Shown piece by piece: positions 22,391 to 57,205 of a stretch of 64,000 nucleotides of DNA. Where the stretch lies: the NCBI RefSeq assembly GCF_022458985.1, contig NC_061782.1:13099672-13163671 (forward strand), read 5' to 3'. The stretch comes from Mugil cephalus (taxonomy: Eukaryota > Chordata > Actinopteri > Mugiliformes > Mugilidae). The translations under genes and the position numbers were made by a program. How positions within the stretch are numbered: the stretch's first letter is position 1; each line of letters opens with the position of its first letter. The notes beneath the pieces are model-generated. The model saw only the letters and a list, made by a program, of their open reading frames with translations. It made no database searches and had not been told where the DNA came from.

Positions 22391-23551
22391 AACGGACTGG
22401 AGCTTGAATTTTGAAGACATTATAAGTACATTAAGTGGCTTTAATAAAATAAGAGTCCTTTCAGCAAGTACAAAGTAACAATCAATATATTTTTACATCA
22501 TAATGTCAAAGGTTCATAATTTAAATATACATAATTATACAAACAACAACAGGAGCTTCAAATTGCAGACAGTTTGTGTCCTGATACGAGGCAACAGGTG
22601 ACAATTTTAATTTTCATTTCCCGTTAGAACTGTAACAAAATATTACAATCCACATATGCACTCCAATGTAAACCAAATATATAATCTTCACTGGAAGTCC
22701 TGGTTCTTCTTCGTTAAATCCAGACAGAAACTGGAAATTTGCTTATCACTGCAGGCCTTTGTGTATTTCCAAAACAGAATTCAGTCAGCCCGTATTAAAC
22801 TGCATCCTGAGTGATCTGATCACAAGTGGCCATCTTAATGTACAGGTGTGAACACGCTCAAGATGAATTAAAGACACATTTGAGATCCAATCACTCAGAT
22901 CACATCTAGAGGTGGTTGGAGCAACTGACTCAACTGACGTTTCTTTGTGGAAACGAGTTTTGCCTCTTTCATTCAAACAAAAAAAACAAAAACAAAAAAG
23001 TAATGGGCACTATAGTGTTATTTGTTCGTTAATAGGGACAGCCTATTAATATCATTTGTCCCTTTAGCTGTCAACTGTATAAATAAATAAATGCACTGAT
23101 GCATTTTTTAATATAGCAACTGTTGACAAAATATTCATCCGAGCCCCAAATGATTTTATTTGGATGTAGATCTGCGATTAGATCTCAGGTGCATGTGAAG
23201 ATGCAGTCAAACACAAAGTCTGAACATGTGTACTTAAAGCTGGCCACTTGCAATCTGATCACTCAGTACTTGTGTTAATACCAGGTCTAAGCTTGACCTT
23301 GTTGTATTTCCACTATTTATTCATTTGATTCCTGACTGAATTTTCAAACCAAAGACACATAACATTCCTGCTTGTAATGACAGTATCGTGGAATGATTCC
23401 TTGTCACTTCAAGAGGATTACTTTGCAATGAAATAGGACCAGCACTCCGGCAGTGAAAGAAAAGTTCAAAGTTTAAATTAAAAATGCCTCGTGACACTGC
23501 TGACGCTTGCTCTGCAGCTGCAAGAGATTTTGTGCAAAGAGAACCAGAAAT
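22391..23551 (-). other. Convergent kcnip2/cox15 intergenic region with cox15 3' UTR
   Basis: The two genes end tail to tail. On the minus strand, an AATAAA (plus-strand tttatt at 23316-23321) lies about 230 bases past the cox15 stop and is the first good candidate for its poly(A) signal. Another is at 23155-23160. No other gene is seen. Confidence 0.4.
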
Positions 23552-26500
23552 TTACTTGGGAATTTTGCGAAGTTCTGCCAGGACCCAAATGGCCAGAGAG
23601 AGAAGAGCCACAGAGCCAGACTGGTGAGTCGCTGCCAGTGGAGTGGGAACGTACAGTAACAGGGTGCTGATACCGAGGGCAACCTGGTGAGCACAAGGAG
23701 TTACAGTTTCAGTTAGTGTACACTGACAGGTACTGGACAAGTGTGAATACACATTCCTGTGTCTAACTGGCAGCCCACCTGTCCATAGGCCATTGCGGTG
23801 AGTAGGCTGATGGCAATCTTAGCCCTCCTGGGAAGCACCATTCTCCTTGAGAACATATAGAGGCCTGTAATTGCAGCCAGGGAAGAGATGGCCTAAAAAA
23901 GGAAAAGACAAACAAACATGGTCAAATTTAAATTTCAGTATTTTCATTTAAATTTAAATACGAGTAGGACATACCAAAATTCTGTGGTCAAACTGAACAG
24001 TTGTGGGATTTTCAAAGAAGTTCTTGAGGGCGGGAGAGAAGGCGAGAAGATCATCAGGAATCCATCTCTCTCCCATCTTGGGGAAGGAGTTATACACCAA
24101 CCCAGCATCCAAACCAGCAACAAACGCGCCTGTATCAAAAAAAATTGCACAATCCTTACTGTCTAATGTCTACTGCCTGTGCTACCTTGTGGTAATTCCC
24201 ATTAATTGTGTCAGTGGACTATTTATGCAGACAGTTTGCAAAAAAAAAGCTGGGGAACCCCACTCTACCTTGAAATATGAAAACTTGAGCTAAGGATTTC
24301 TGTCTCCAAAGACATTTGAAGCTAAATACAGATTTCGTGAGCTGTTAGTGGCATTCTATTCACAGAGGATCAAACGGTACCTGAAAGAGCAGTAAGGAAG
24401 ACTAGTCCTCCAGTACCCTTGGCAAATCTCCTGAGCTGCATGATACGCTTGGTGTCTGCAATCTGTAAAAGAAGAGCCATCATAACTTATAACATAAGGC
24501 TTAGAAGTAGTGAACTGTGTCACATCTGTTAATAAAGTTAAAACTGTAACACTTTACATGAAGTCAGAAAGAGAAACTGCCTCTGTACCTTTTCTGCTGG
24601 CAGCAGCATAGTAAGCCCCGTCCAGAGACTGGCGCAGTAGAGCAACAAGGCCGAGCCAAGGTGAGCACTCAGACGATACTGACTGACCCGAGGGACGTCA
24701 TAAGACTCAGGCTTCTCCTCCAGCCCGCTTTTTACCATGTACCATCCCAGAAGGCCCTGAGGACACACACAAGGATCAGGTGGCGTTTGTACAACTTGAA
24801 CTCAAGCAAATTAAATAATGCACTGAACTGAGTCTAACCTGGAAGAAGACAAAGCCGCAGAGCCCCAGCACTTTTCCCTTCATCGAGCGTGTGAAGTACC
24901 CTTTCCTCCAGAAGTAAACAGTCGGGAGGATGTACGCCAGTCCCACCAGCCTACCCCACATACGATGCCCCCACTCCATGTAGAAGATGAACTTGAACTC
25001 CGGGAGAGTCATGTTGTGATTCATTCTGTGAAAACATAACGAGACCAGGTAAATAATCTTTAAACTGAATAAGCATCACACACACAAGAGGATCATGTCA
25101 GTTATGTAACTGCAAAAGCTGAGTTGTAGGTTTTTTTTTTTGTATTAAATGAAAAGTGATAGCAAAGTTACTACTACTCAAAACAGAAAAGGCGTGTGTT
25201 TTGATAACAGAAAAGAAGGGCACTTACATTTTGAATTCGGGGAATTGCTGGTACTTGGAAAACTCAGCTTCCCATTCTTCCTGTGTCTGAGGTGGCTTCA
25301 TCTCTCTGACCAGATGCCAGTCAACCATGGAGAGCCCAGATTCTGTTAGCCTGATCGGAACAAATACATACATAAGGTAAGCATCCTGACACACCACATC
25401 AACATAAAGGGGGAGGAATATGACATACAAAGACACTCATACCTTGTGACACCACCCAAAACGACGGCCCCGACCACCAGCCCACTGCAACCGAGCAACC
25501 ATCGACCCACGATGCGATTTGTGGCTGCGTTGGGGACAGTGACCGCTGCTGCAGGAGAGGAGTTGGCTCCTGCTTCCGCTACGATGGTGCTCTGACCTCT
25601 CTTGACGAGCCACTGTCGTAGCTGTGGACTCCTCTGAGGTTGTAGGTAAAGGAGAACAGTTTTAAACAATGCTCGACAACACAATTGTGTTTAACTGCAC
25701 TGCAATACTGATAAACTCCAAGAACAATCGCATAGAAATAACCCCTCACACACACAAACAGACTCTCTAAGGCTCATGCGTTACATTAACACAAATGGTT
25801 TGTTACTGCAGATTTTTATATTTACACTCTTATTAATGTACTTTGACTTGATATACCTTGTTGACAACACACATATTTGCAAAAATAAAAATACGATATA
25901 GAGACTGGTTCAGAGCTAATCTTGCTCTGGACCATTCATCTGACATAAGTGAAAGACAAAAAAATGCCAGATCTGGTGGTAACACTACACATTCTGTTCA
26001 AAACTGTTTCGTGTGTTACAGATGGTAACTCACAGAAATATCAGAAGGAAGATGTAAGTCAGGGGGTTTCTTTATCAACACTTTTGATAAAGTTAACATA
26101 TTCTCCAATCATATTCTAATACAATGATAAGTATGACCTACTAATGCTGGTGCACATGAAGGGTTGAACATTTGTAAATATTTTGGTTGGGACCAGTGCA
26201 GACAATGAACTAGCTTTCGCAGCAAATATTTTGCCCAGTCAGATTGGAGAAAACACAGCTCCATCGACTGTCCCAGTAAAATGTTGTGAACAAAAGCAAC
26301 AACTCGCGTTAAATTATAAATACAATCTAATGACATTTAATAATAAATAAAATATCCATAATCAGTGCTTGATTATTAATAATTGCGCGACACGTGTTCT
26401 TTCATAAATGTTCCAGTGTCTTGGTGGTAATTTGATAGCTAATGCTACACTTGGATAACAGGAGGTCGGTGATGTAATTTGGCTGTTACGTGCTTACGTG

Positions 26501-26772
26501 ACTGATGCTCAGTACAGCCACACCGCTAATTTTATCTCCTAAAACTGAAATAAAAACAGAGCAAATGAACAAGCGTGGGCTGCGTGATGGTGCATCTGAC
26601 ATATTATATGATCATAATGATATAATATGTGTGTGTATGTGTGTGACCTTTTCCATGCGTGTGAAGCTAGTTAGTGGCTAAAGCTAACTTTACTCACAAC
26701 GGTGTGTTGGTAGCTCTTTCCAGCGCTTCTGCAGCCGCAAAAAACTGTTGTCCGCAACGAGGAGAGCAACAT
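23552..26772 (-). CDS. cox15: Heme A synthase (cytochrome c oxidase assembly factor COX15)
   Basis: Inner mitochondrial membrane enzyme that oxidises the heme O methyl group on the way to heme A, the cofactor of cytochrome c oxidase. Exons in coding order: 26772-26698, 25633-25443, 25350-25228, 25025-24839, 24756-24589, 24462-24381, 24129-23975, 23892-23779 and 23683-23552. Phases fit throughout, giving 408 aa (human about 410). The N-terminus [20 protein letters not shown] is basic and Ser-rich, like a mitochondrial presequence. The family motifs are [19 protein letters not shown] (His150), YRLSAHLGS (His224), FDHRIL (His324) and ATHQSGS (His385). Those four His residues are the expected heme ligands or catalytic positions, and several hydrophobic helices surround them. 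The start at 26772 was chosen because it splices in phase to [17 protein letters not shown], which matches human RGQYSTI. It is divergent with cutc. Confidence 0.97.
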
Positions 26773-27431
26773 CTTTATGCCGTGGTGTCCGCCGGGTCTA
26801 AGGTAATCCTGGGGTGTTGCACTAAAGGATGGGACTCGGCTATTTTGAAGCTGTCACTCGGCTGCTTTCTCCAAGTCTCCGGCACACGGTTCAACTTTAA
26901 CCTCCTGACGTCACAAGAACTGACGCGAAAGTGTATATATTTTTTTCTTTTATAAAAAAAATATATATATATATTTATTTGCTAAATAAAAATAGAAACA
27001 ATAGAAACAATTAAGGAATATCGGCATATTATTTATTATTTCCAAAACTGTACTTTTGGTAGCGTTTTGAATATTTAGCGCCTGATTTGTGTTTTAGCGT
27101 GTCCCGCATGGGCGGTGCCTGCCAGTACAGCGGCGCAATCATTAACCGCCCTCCCTCGCCTTAGCACGTATTTTAAATTCAACAACCCGGAAACCGACGG
27201 TCCACCCTGGCGACGGCCTGCGGTCACATCTTGTAACACAGAACATGTAGTGATTTTATATCACCTCCAAATCTACTGACAAACCCCCATGAATCAATAG
27301 GAAGTGGATTTGACAGGTACCTGTGGTAGCAGGTAGCTAAATGCGTTTGGACGCGAAACTTGCTAACAAGTTTGATCTCCTCTTTGAGCCTGTTTGTTTT
27401 CTCTTTCTGTCTCTGTGTTCAGACTGTCACC
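26773..27431. promoter_or_regulatory. Divergent cox15/cutc promoter region
   Basis: 659 bases separate the two start codons, which read away from each other. It contains a perfect palindromic cAMP-response element TGACGTCA (26906-26913), a GGGCGG box (27110-27115) and a CCGGAA ETS-type core (27187-27192), plus an AT-rich centre (about 26935-27060). ETS-type sites are common in promoters of cytochrome oxidase genes. Actual factor binding and start sites are inference. Confidence 0.65.
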
Positions 27432-30400
27432 ATGGCAGATGGCTTTTTAATGGAGGTGTGTGTGGACTCCGTGGAGTCTGCTGTCAATGCTGAACGAGGA
27501 GGTCAGTAAAGCGTGGTAAACAAGACTCCTTGCTTGCTTAAATAAGCTCAGTTTGACAGCATTTAAGTGCACACTGAGCACTCTATACTCTAAATGTACT
27601 TAAACACCGGTCTGCTAAGTGTTTATATAAAACTAGCATGCAGTGTTATTACTCAGAGGCTGCAGGCAAATGCATAGGTGTGTGTTGTTGTCTCTCCTGA
27701 CAGGTGCAGGTCGACTTGAGCTATGTTCCAGTCTTCTGGAGGGAGGGCTCACTCCTAGTCTGGGTGAGCACAGCCATGTGTTGATCTCCAGCAGAAGCCC
27801 TCACACAGAGCAGACGTCCACATAATCCCACTCTTATTTGTTGTACTGCAGGTCTGCTACACGTCGTGAAGCAGTATGTCAAAAGCCCGGTCTATGTGAT
27901 GATACGACCCCGCGGGGGCGACTTCCTGTATTCTGACCAGGAAGTGGAGGTGATGAGGAAGGACGTAGAGCTAATGAAGAGCCAAGGAGCTGATGGACTT
28001 GTGCTGGGAGCCCTGACAGAGGATGGACGGGTGGACACAGAGCTCTGCATGGAGTTACTGGGTCTGTATACTCGATCTGATCTGTGTAGACTTACAAGAT
28101 ACTAAACGACTCAAAATAAAATGTTCTTCATGAAATACAGTTCCACAAAATGATAAGGAAACATTTAAAAGGATCCAATGTAATGTCCATAGTAAAAATG
28201 TCCTTTATTTATGCACTACATATCTTATAACCTCTAAAAAAATTATGCATGTGGCAGAAAAGCTTAACCTCACCATCACAAAGGTGAAAAAACACTTGGA
28301 CTCCCTGAACTGTACTCTGTGCAAGAACGTTCTTAGTCTATGCTTTAATTTGAGTTGGATTGTATTTCTGTCGAAATATGGGAGGAGGGCTTTTTGACAC
28401 ACAGCACCCAAATTGCTTCCAGTATTAATGAGACACTTGGCTATTAAACGTTTCTTGGGCGGCTGTTTACCATTTCAGCAATAGCTCATGCACAAAGGAG
28501 TGAATTGCCAGTTGGGAAGAAAATCTACCAGAAAATATATGAATAGCTGTTGGACGGGCAAAATTAACAATTGGGTACATTTAAAAAAAAAAAAAAAAAA
28601 AGAAAAAGAAAGAATAAATTGCACACAGGGGAAACTAGCAAATGAAAAACAACTGATAGACTGAGGGGTGTGAGTTTTGTGGATGACAGGAGCATAATTT
28701 ACCTGGTGGACGAAAACCTTTTCATTAGTGCAGAGCAGCTGAACAGTCTCCTGTCTTATTTTTTAGGTATATGTTCATGAGCAGTGCACCAAAAGATCCA
28801 AGCTGATTTTGATTAGGCACAAAATCAGACAGACTTAGTCATACAACAGGAAACCAGGAGCGGTCTGGAAAATGGTTCTGCAGATTGATCAGCCTCTAGC
28901 AAAGATTCACTTGACAAAAACCTAGTTTTTATTTAAAGGATTTGTCCTAACATATCTGTTGATTTCATTTTAGTTAAATATATCTTTTTAATTAATTTTG
29001 AACATGTGCAGTTTGCACATAAGTCTGTTCTATAATGATGTAAATCAACCATAATGAAAGAAAGGAACAGTACCCAAAGACCTACTCTATGCATTCTTGC
29101 AAAACAGTATATAATGAACACATTTTCAGTAGCAGTATTTGATTCATTGCATTTGTCATCTCCCGTTGTTTCACAATGAATTCAAACTTTGGTTGACTGT
29201 TTTTCAAAGATAAAACTATAGAGAAAGAAAGACAAATATTGTAGCGCCGGCAATTGAAATTTTCTTGTTTCATCTCGTGTCCCATCTGTCTCCTTCAAAG
29301 TGACACCCTAGGAGCACACTCCTTCTGCAGCACAAAATAAACTGAGAATTGATTTTTGCATACATTATATATTATCTTAACATGTGTAGCCTTATAAATG
29401 CTATTGTAAAGTACATTTTACTAAAGGCTTAATGCAAGACTTCCAGAGTGGCTTCTGTATATGGACACCTTGATATTGCTCCTGATTGTGTGACTAACAT
29501 TTGGACTTCTTATATAAAAACACGTGGCACTGAACAAACAGCTGACCATTGTGCTCACAGCCTCAAAGAGAGAAAGAGAATCAAATGTTTTACACTCACT
29601 TTGAAACTGTGCAATTCTCTTTGACATTTTGCAAGTTCTCATTTCTGTTTTTTTTTTTTTTTCCTTTTTTCTCACCAGCTGCTGCTCGTCCTTTGCCCGT
29701 CACCTTCCACCGAGGTAAAATTTTTTTTTCCCTCAAATCCATTGTGAACGTCTGAAGTTCTTTGCAACTGCCAGCAATCACACTTAAAAAATGATCACAG
29801 ATCCTCAATGGAATAATAAAAGCCTGATTACGGCTTTCCTCTAAGTGTAGTGCCTAAAAGGTGTGGAGAGGCTTCATGATATTTTAATGAGTCTGAGCTC
29901 CTGTTATGACATTTTATTATTCTCTCTGCAGCTTTTGACATGGTTCATGATCCGGCGGTAGCTCTGGAGGCTTTGATATCATTAGGGTTCCAGCGAGTGT
30001 TGACGAGTGGCTGTGACAGCTCTGCTTTGGAGGGACTGCCTCTCATTAAACGGCTCATTGAACAAGTTTGTATTAACTTTTTTTTTTATGTATAGATGTT
30101 TGAATTCAGACATATGAAAATGGCTAGGCCTTTGTTGGGGAGAACTTGGCGTAACTGTCCTAATTTCCAATTGACAGGCTAAGGGGAGAATTATCATAAT
30201 GCCAGGTTAGTGTTCTCACTTTCTCATCTCTTTGTTGCTTACATTAACATTATATAGAGTTTTAATTATTTGTATTTATTGACAGGAGGGGGTATCACAG
30301 AAAGGAACCTGCAGAGAATATTGGAGGGCTCGGGGGCTCAAGAGTTTCACTGCTCCGCCCGCTCCAGTAAGGATTCCGCCATGAAGTTCAGGTTCGTTGA

Positions 30401-30614
30401 ACTCCTGCAAATCATTTAATCGTCAAGCTTGGACACAGGAGGAGATGTGAAACCTGCAGTGATACACAGTTACAATCTGTCCAACAATGTTTTCATGTGC
30501 AGAAACACCTGCGTGACGATGGGGGCTTCGTTCACAGCGCCCGAGTACGGCCTGAAGGTGGCAGATGTGAGCAAAGTCCGGACTCTGAATGCCATAGCCA
30601 AAAATACCTTGTGA
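27432..30614 (+). CDS. cutc: Copper homeostasis protein CutC homologue
   Basis: A TIM-barrel protein of the CutC family, reported to bind copper(I). Its exact role in vertebrates is not settled. Exons: 27432-27501, 27704-27763, 27852-28061, 29679-29714, 29932-30065, 30178-30205, 30286-30391 and 30503-30614 (TGA). All phases agree, giving 251 aa. Conserved blocks in order: MEVCVDSVESAVNAERGG, RLELCSSLLEGGLTPS, MIRPRGGDFLYSD, DGLVLGALTEDGRVD, RPLPVTFHRAFDMVHDP, RVLTSGCDSSALEGLPLIKR, IIIMPGGGITERNLQRI, EFHCSARS and KVRTLNAIAKNTL. The human protein has about 22 more residues at the N-terminus before MEVCVDS. Here the ATG at 27432 is in a strong context (caccATGG) with no obvious upstream extension. 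AATAAA follows at 30721-30726. Confidence 0.96.
28062..29678 (+). other. cutc intron 3, no coding features seen
   Basis: A 1.6 kb AT-rich intron, by far the largest in the gene. It contains a poly-A run at about 28581-28600. The stretch at about 28440-28880 looks like old repeat sequence, but no family was recognised. Confidence 0.4.
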
Positions 30615-33169
30615 TCTGGAGTTTGGCAATCACGACAAACAAATTACCTCAGAAGTGATCATTTATTTTCGTAGGTACAAGTCCAATCGCTCATAATGGG
30701 TAGATTTATTTCTTTTTCCAAATAAAATCACTAATTACAAACGTTTAGCGATGTTGGAGCTCAGGAACCCTGCAACCCCCGTATGTCACAGAGCAGAGAG
30801 CTGTGAATAATTTACATGGATTTTTTTTTTTAAACTTGTATGTGCGTATGGGGACACCATTGTGCCGATATTATTTTCAGAGTTGTGAATCCCAATGTGG
30901 GTTTAATTTGTGAATGCCAAAGTATCCTGAGTTGAATGTGTGTAGAGATTTGCACAGTTTTCCAACATGTAAACTAACCTGTAAAAAATCTGTGAGTCTG
31001 AGCTCAAGGCAAAAAAAATAAAAAATTATATGCTGACAGATGCTCACATGCAGTTCTGAGGCACAGAGGGAGTGAAGCAGAAGTTTGGTGTGAAAAACAA
31101 CAAACCGTAGGGTTCTAGCTCTAGGGTAGGGAAGTTTTCAGTTTTTCTGGTTCTCGAAGCTCAGCACTTAGTTTTCAGTCACGATAAAAGAGCATTTGTT
31201 TTAACTTTTTTTTGAGCATTTAAAGATACATGTCTGGAATTCACACCTCGGGACACGGTTTGACAGCTTTTACATATGTTTGGAAATAACATTTCCCCCA
31301 ATACCACATCTGTATTTCTGGCCTTAGAAATACTGTTACACAGCACACAACAGATTTGCCAAATTTGTTTCCTTAGCTCAAAACAAACAAATTCTCTCAG
31401 CTGTTGATTTTAGAACCGCATGTCATACTGTTTACTTATATGACGTATTTGCAGACGCCCCCATTCACAAGAAAGATAACGCAAAGGTTGAGGGATCCTG
31501 TGCTTTTTTCTTTTGTCTGTGCAAAGACAGAAAAGTTGTAACTTGATTAATTTTGTTCATAATGTAATAAAGTCCAGAAATTATAACTCTTCCACATATA
31601 TGGTTTAACTGTTGTACGTGCAAATACGTAGGCTTCATTCACACTTTAGTGAGTGTGACGCTGATGATGGATGAGGAATCTTAGGGCTGCATTGATTTTT
31701 TTCAAACAGACATTTCAATTTGTATTCAGACCTGATCCCACAAAAGCACAAGTCATACACAACCGTATTTAATTGTCAATGAACCTGATATGTCATTCAG
31801 TATTCAACAGTCGACCCGTCTGAGACCTAACGTAAAGTTTATTGATGTTATCTGACCGTTAAAAGCTTTGTCAGCGCCATAGGCTGTGTCATTATGAGGC
31901 ATTAAAACCACGTGCTATGAACTTCAGTGAGTCAGCTGGATGACTACGGAAAACACAGAACCACCACGAAATAGTCAAGTTGATGTTAACCAGTTAAAAT
32001 AATGACCTAATTCTAAGGAGAGTTTCTCATCATTGCTCATAGCATTCTGTTGTATCAGGTACTTTATTTATGTTTCTATTAGTGAAGTGCCCTTAATAGG
32101 ATTTATCTTGGTTTCATTACATTAAAAATCGCTTTTTTTTTTTTTTTATTTGCGTTAACTTAGCCGGTAAACTGTGGTGTGTCTTTAAAATATAGTAGGC
32201 AGATAGAGCACATTTCAGCAGATGCTCATGTACTACTACGCAGAGACAAGTTTCCGATTAAAAGACTGTATAATGTTATCAGACAGATTTGTATCACACA
32301 CTGTTGGTTTCCAGTTGTTGTTAGAGCAGCAGCTAATCATCATTTTCTGAAGGAGTGGCCCACTGCCAACAAAATGTTAAAATTCAGCTCATTACTTTAT
32401 GATTATAAGTCAAAAGTCAAGGAGTAGTTGTCCGGTTTCAATTAGTTTCTTTTTAAATGTTAATTCTTAATTCACGTAACTCAATCGTTATTTTCTTGCT
32501 CAACTTATCTTTCACTTTCACAACCTTTTTTTAAATCACTTTTTAGTCACATGTTTAAATGTGAGATCTCATGTTTCGTTTGGTGCTATTTTTATCACGT
32601 TAAAGAAATAAAGAAATAGCCCTATTTATCTTTTTCTGCCTTACCAGATTTATAACTGTTATTTATATGAGCCCTTCTCCAAACCACTGCCTATTGCATA
32701 ACAATCAGATATACTGATATGAAACTAATAATAAATACTGATCATGCTGACTATTGTGCATGATATAAAGCCACCCTCTTTGATTAAGTAATAGATGTCT
32801 TCATGTGTCACATTCCTGGCCTTTACACACACTGACTCCACCAAATTACGACCATGTTGTGTTACGAAGCATGTAATGATTAACCACCGTCCCATTCTGT
32901 AATCTGTTTTACAACCATCCCAGTCAGTGAAAGACTTTTCACATACATGATCTAATGCCAATAAAACTCATATTTGGAAGTCAATCATTTCTCTGCCAAG
33001 GGCACAATGCTGAGTTTACAAAGTTAACTATCAGCTGTAGTGATTGGTTACAAATTAGTTCACAGTTGAAAGATGCTGCTGTGCTTAAGACGCTAAGTAA
33101 CATGAACATTTGGATAATAACTTTAGCAAAACAATTCTGTTGATTCATTTTTCAATTCAATATTAAAAC
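30615..33169 (+). other. cutc 3' UTR then intergenic DNA
   Basis: A poly(A) signal AATAAA at 30721-30726 is the probable cutc 3' end. A further AATAAA is at 31566-31571. Beyond that the DNA is AT-rich and I see no exon, RNA gene or recognisable element. Confidence 0.45.
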
Positions 33170-33655
33170 CACTGACAGGAGACGTGAATAACATTGACCA
33201 CCTTGTGACAATACAATGTTCTGCTGGGAAACTTTTGGACCTGGATGTGGATGTGGATGTTACTTAGACATATACCACCCACCTAGACCAGACCATGCAC
33301 CCCCACCCCATAGCAATGACACTCCTTGATGGCAGCAGCCATCCCCAGCAGGATGCAGCCTGACACAAACACAAAAATGTTTTAGGAACAACTCAAAAAG
33401 CACAAGGTGTTGACCTGGCCTCCAAATTCAGTAGATCCCAAACCGATCAAGTATCTGTGAGATGATCCACAGAGACCCCTCCCCTCAACCCACAGGACCC
33501 AAATGCCACCGCTCAACAGTATTCTGTAGCCAGACGCCTCAGGACACTCTCAGAAGACCCACATCCATTCTCCGATGAGTTACAACTGTTTTGGAAGCAC
33601 AAGGGAGACCTACGTTTCGGAAAAGTGGTCATAATGTTGTGTCTGATTGGTGTAC
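33170..33655 (+). mobile_element. Miniature-element family copy 4, near full length
   Basis: Runs from a left end with ccactgacagg and gtgaataacattgaccacc to a right end with agtggtcataatgttgtgtctgattgg. It shares, in the opposite orientation, almost all internal blocks of the 520-873 copy: accagaccatgcacccccacccca, gacactccttgatggcag, gttgacctggcctccaaatt, tcagaagacccacatccattc and others. The two termini are imperfect inverted repeats. Non-coding and about 485 bp long. Confidence 0.75.
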
Positions 33656-34744
33656 AATGCGAATCCTGTTTTGAACAAGTGTCTTTTGGTGGAAAAAATA
33701 GACCATCAACAGAGCACCAAAAGAAAGGAAACTGTTGTTGTGCAGCAGCACTACAGCAGCGTAGTTGCTCCAGGACTTTACCCTTTGTCTGAATATAGAG
33801 AGGACAGACTAAGTTAATCTGTATTCAGTCTCTGTTATACGCGAGTGTTTTGGTTGTCGAGTCCAGCCCTACTCCTGATCAGAACAGGAAACAGAAAGTA
33901 AGAGAAGGAGAAGTTGAACAACACCACCATTATTCCTACCACTAAATGTCACTTTTCGCTGTTTGCTTCTGTTTGGGGTAAGTCTCCAGCAGCTTTGACC
34001 TTCCATTTCTGCGTTAAAACACTGCATGAAAGTAATCAGGTTAAGAGCTGAATCTGACTGACTCGACTCCCAATAACGGATCTCATTCCAGAGCGAGTGA
34101 GACCGTGTAGAGCGAGTGAGAAACAACAGGAAAAGAGGTCTAATGAGACCACCCCCTTCCTTAAACACATCCCCTCTCTTGGTGGGCTGTCCCCCAAACA
34201 CGGGGGGAAAAACTGCAGAGTAATAGTTACGCAAAGCCTTCTGTCTCTCGTTTTCTTTCATCTGTATGAAGTGGTGAACTTTAGACACAGAGGAGTGTCA
34301 GAAGCGCTGGTGCAGAGCAGGATTTAGTCAGTGATTTTCACCTCATCTGTTGGGCTTTTCTTGATTACCCTACAGCTGGACTGCACATGTGCTTTTTGTC
34401 TGACCGGTCAACAAGGAGTGCTGGAAGGCAGACCCTGAGATCATCAGTCTGTAAAGATAAAAATCAAGTCTCAAGTGGGGCATTACCTCTTCTGCGCACT
34501 ACTTTAATCCGCTACATCCTCGATGTCTTTTCTCTGTACAGGGAGGGGGCAAGTTCTTCTTTCAGCTTAAAAGACTCATGGATCAAAGTCCCTCATGGTC
34601 ATATCCTGCAATTGTCTCTGGAGTGTGGGAGTACAGAGGAGAGAGTAGCAGGGTCTGACTCGACCTCAGCAGTGGCAGAGAAGAGGACGGGAGGCGTCTG
34701 GCTGTCTAGTTAACTGAGGGCTACTGAGGCCAACGGTGTTCACC
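33656..34744 (+). promoter_or_regulatory. abcc2 upstream region and probable 5' UTR
   Basis: Non-coding sequence before the abcc2 ATG. Plus-strand frames at 34387-34713 and minus-strand frames at 33869-34288 have no family resemblance. No TATA box or nuclear-receptor element was convincing enough to name. Confidence 0.35.
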
Positions 34745-57003
<22,259 letters not shown>

Positions 57004-57205
57004 TGCCACTCCCCCCTCCCCCCGTTTTTAGGATGACTTAATTCCATAAATTTCTTTTCTTGTTTCATTTGTAAATCCATCTTTGGCCTTGATATGAAGA
57101 AACACTGTAATATGCATTGTATTTATAGGAAACGATATAAAGGAATCATATCTATATGTCAAGAATTTTCGTATATGTATAATAAATATTCTTTCTGAAA
57201 CAGTG
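57004..57205 (+). terminator. abcc2: abcc2 3' UTR and poly(A) signal
   Basis: A short 3' UTR. AATAAA at 57181-57186 is preceded by a T/A-rich stretch and followed by a GT-rich element (gtgctctgttggtttt), a typical cleavage context. Confidence 0.75.

Noticed and set aside
25346-25684. Open frame suggesting a cox15 start at 25684 ([14 protein letters not shown])
   Set aside because: It runs through an intron and the ctacaacctcag acceptor. The in-phase exon at 26772-26698 supplies a better mitochondrial presequence and restores the expected length.
27643-27825. 60-codon frame overlapping cutc exon 2
   Set aside because: Only 27704-27763 is exon, and it fits the phase of its neighbours. The rest is intron.
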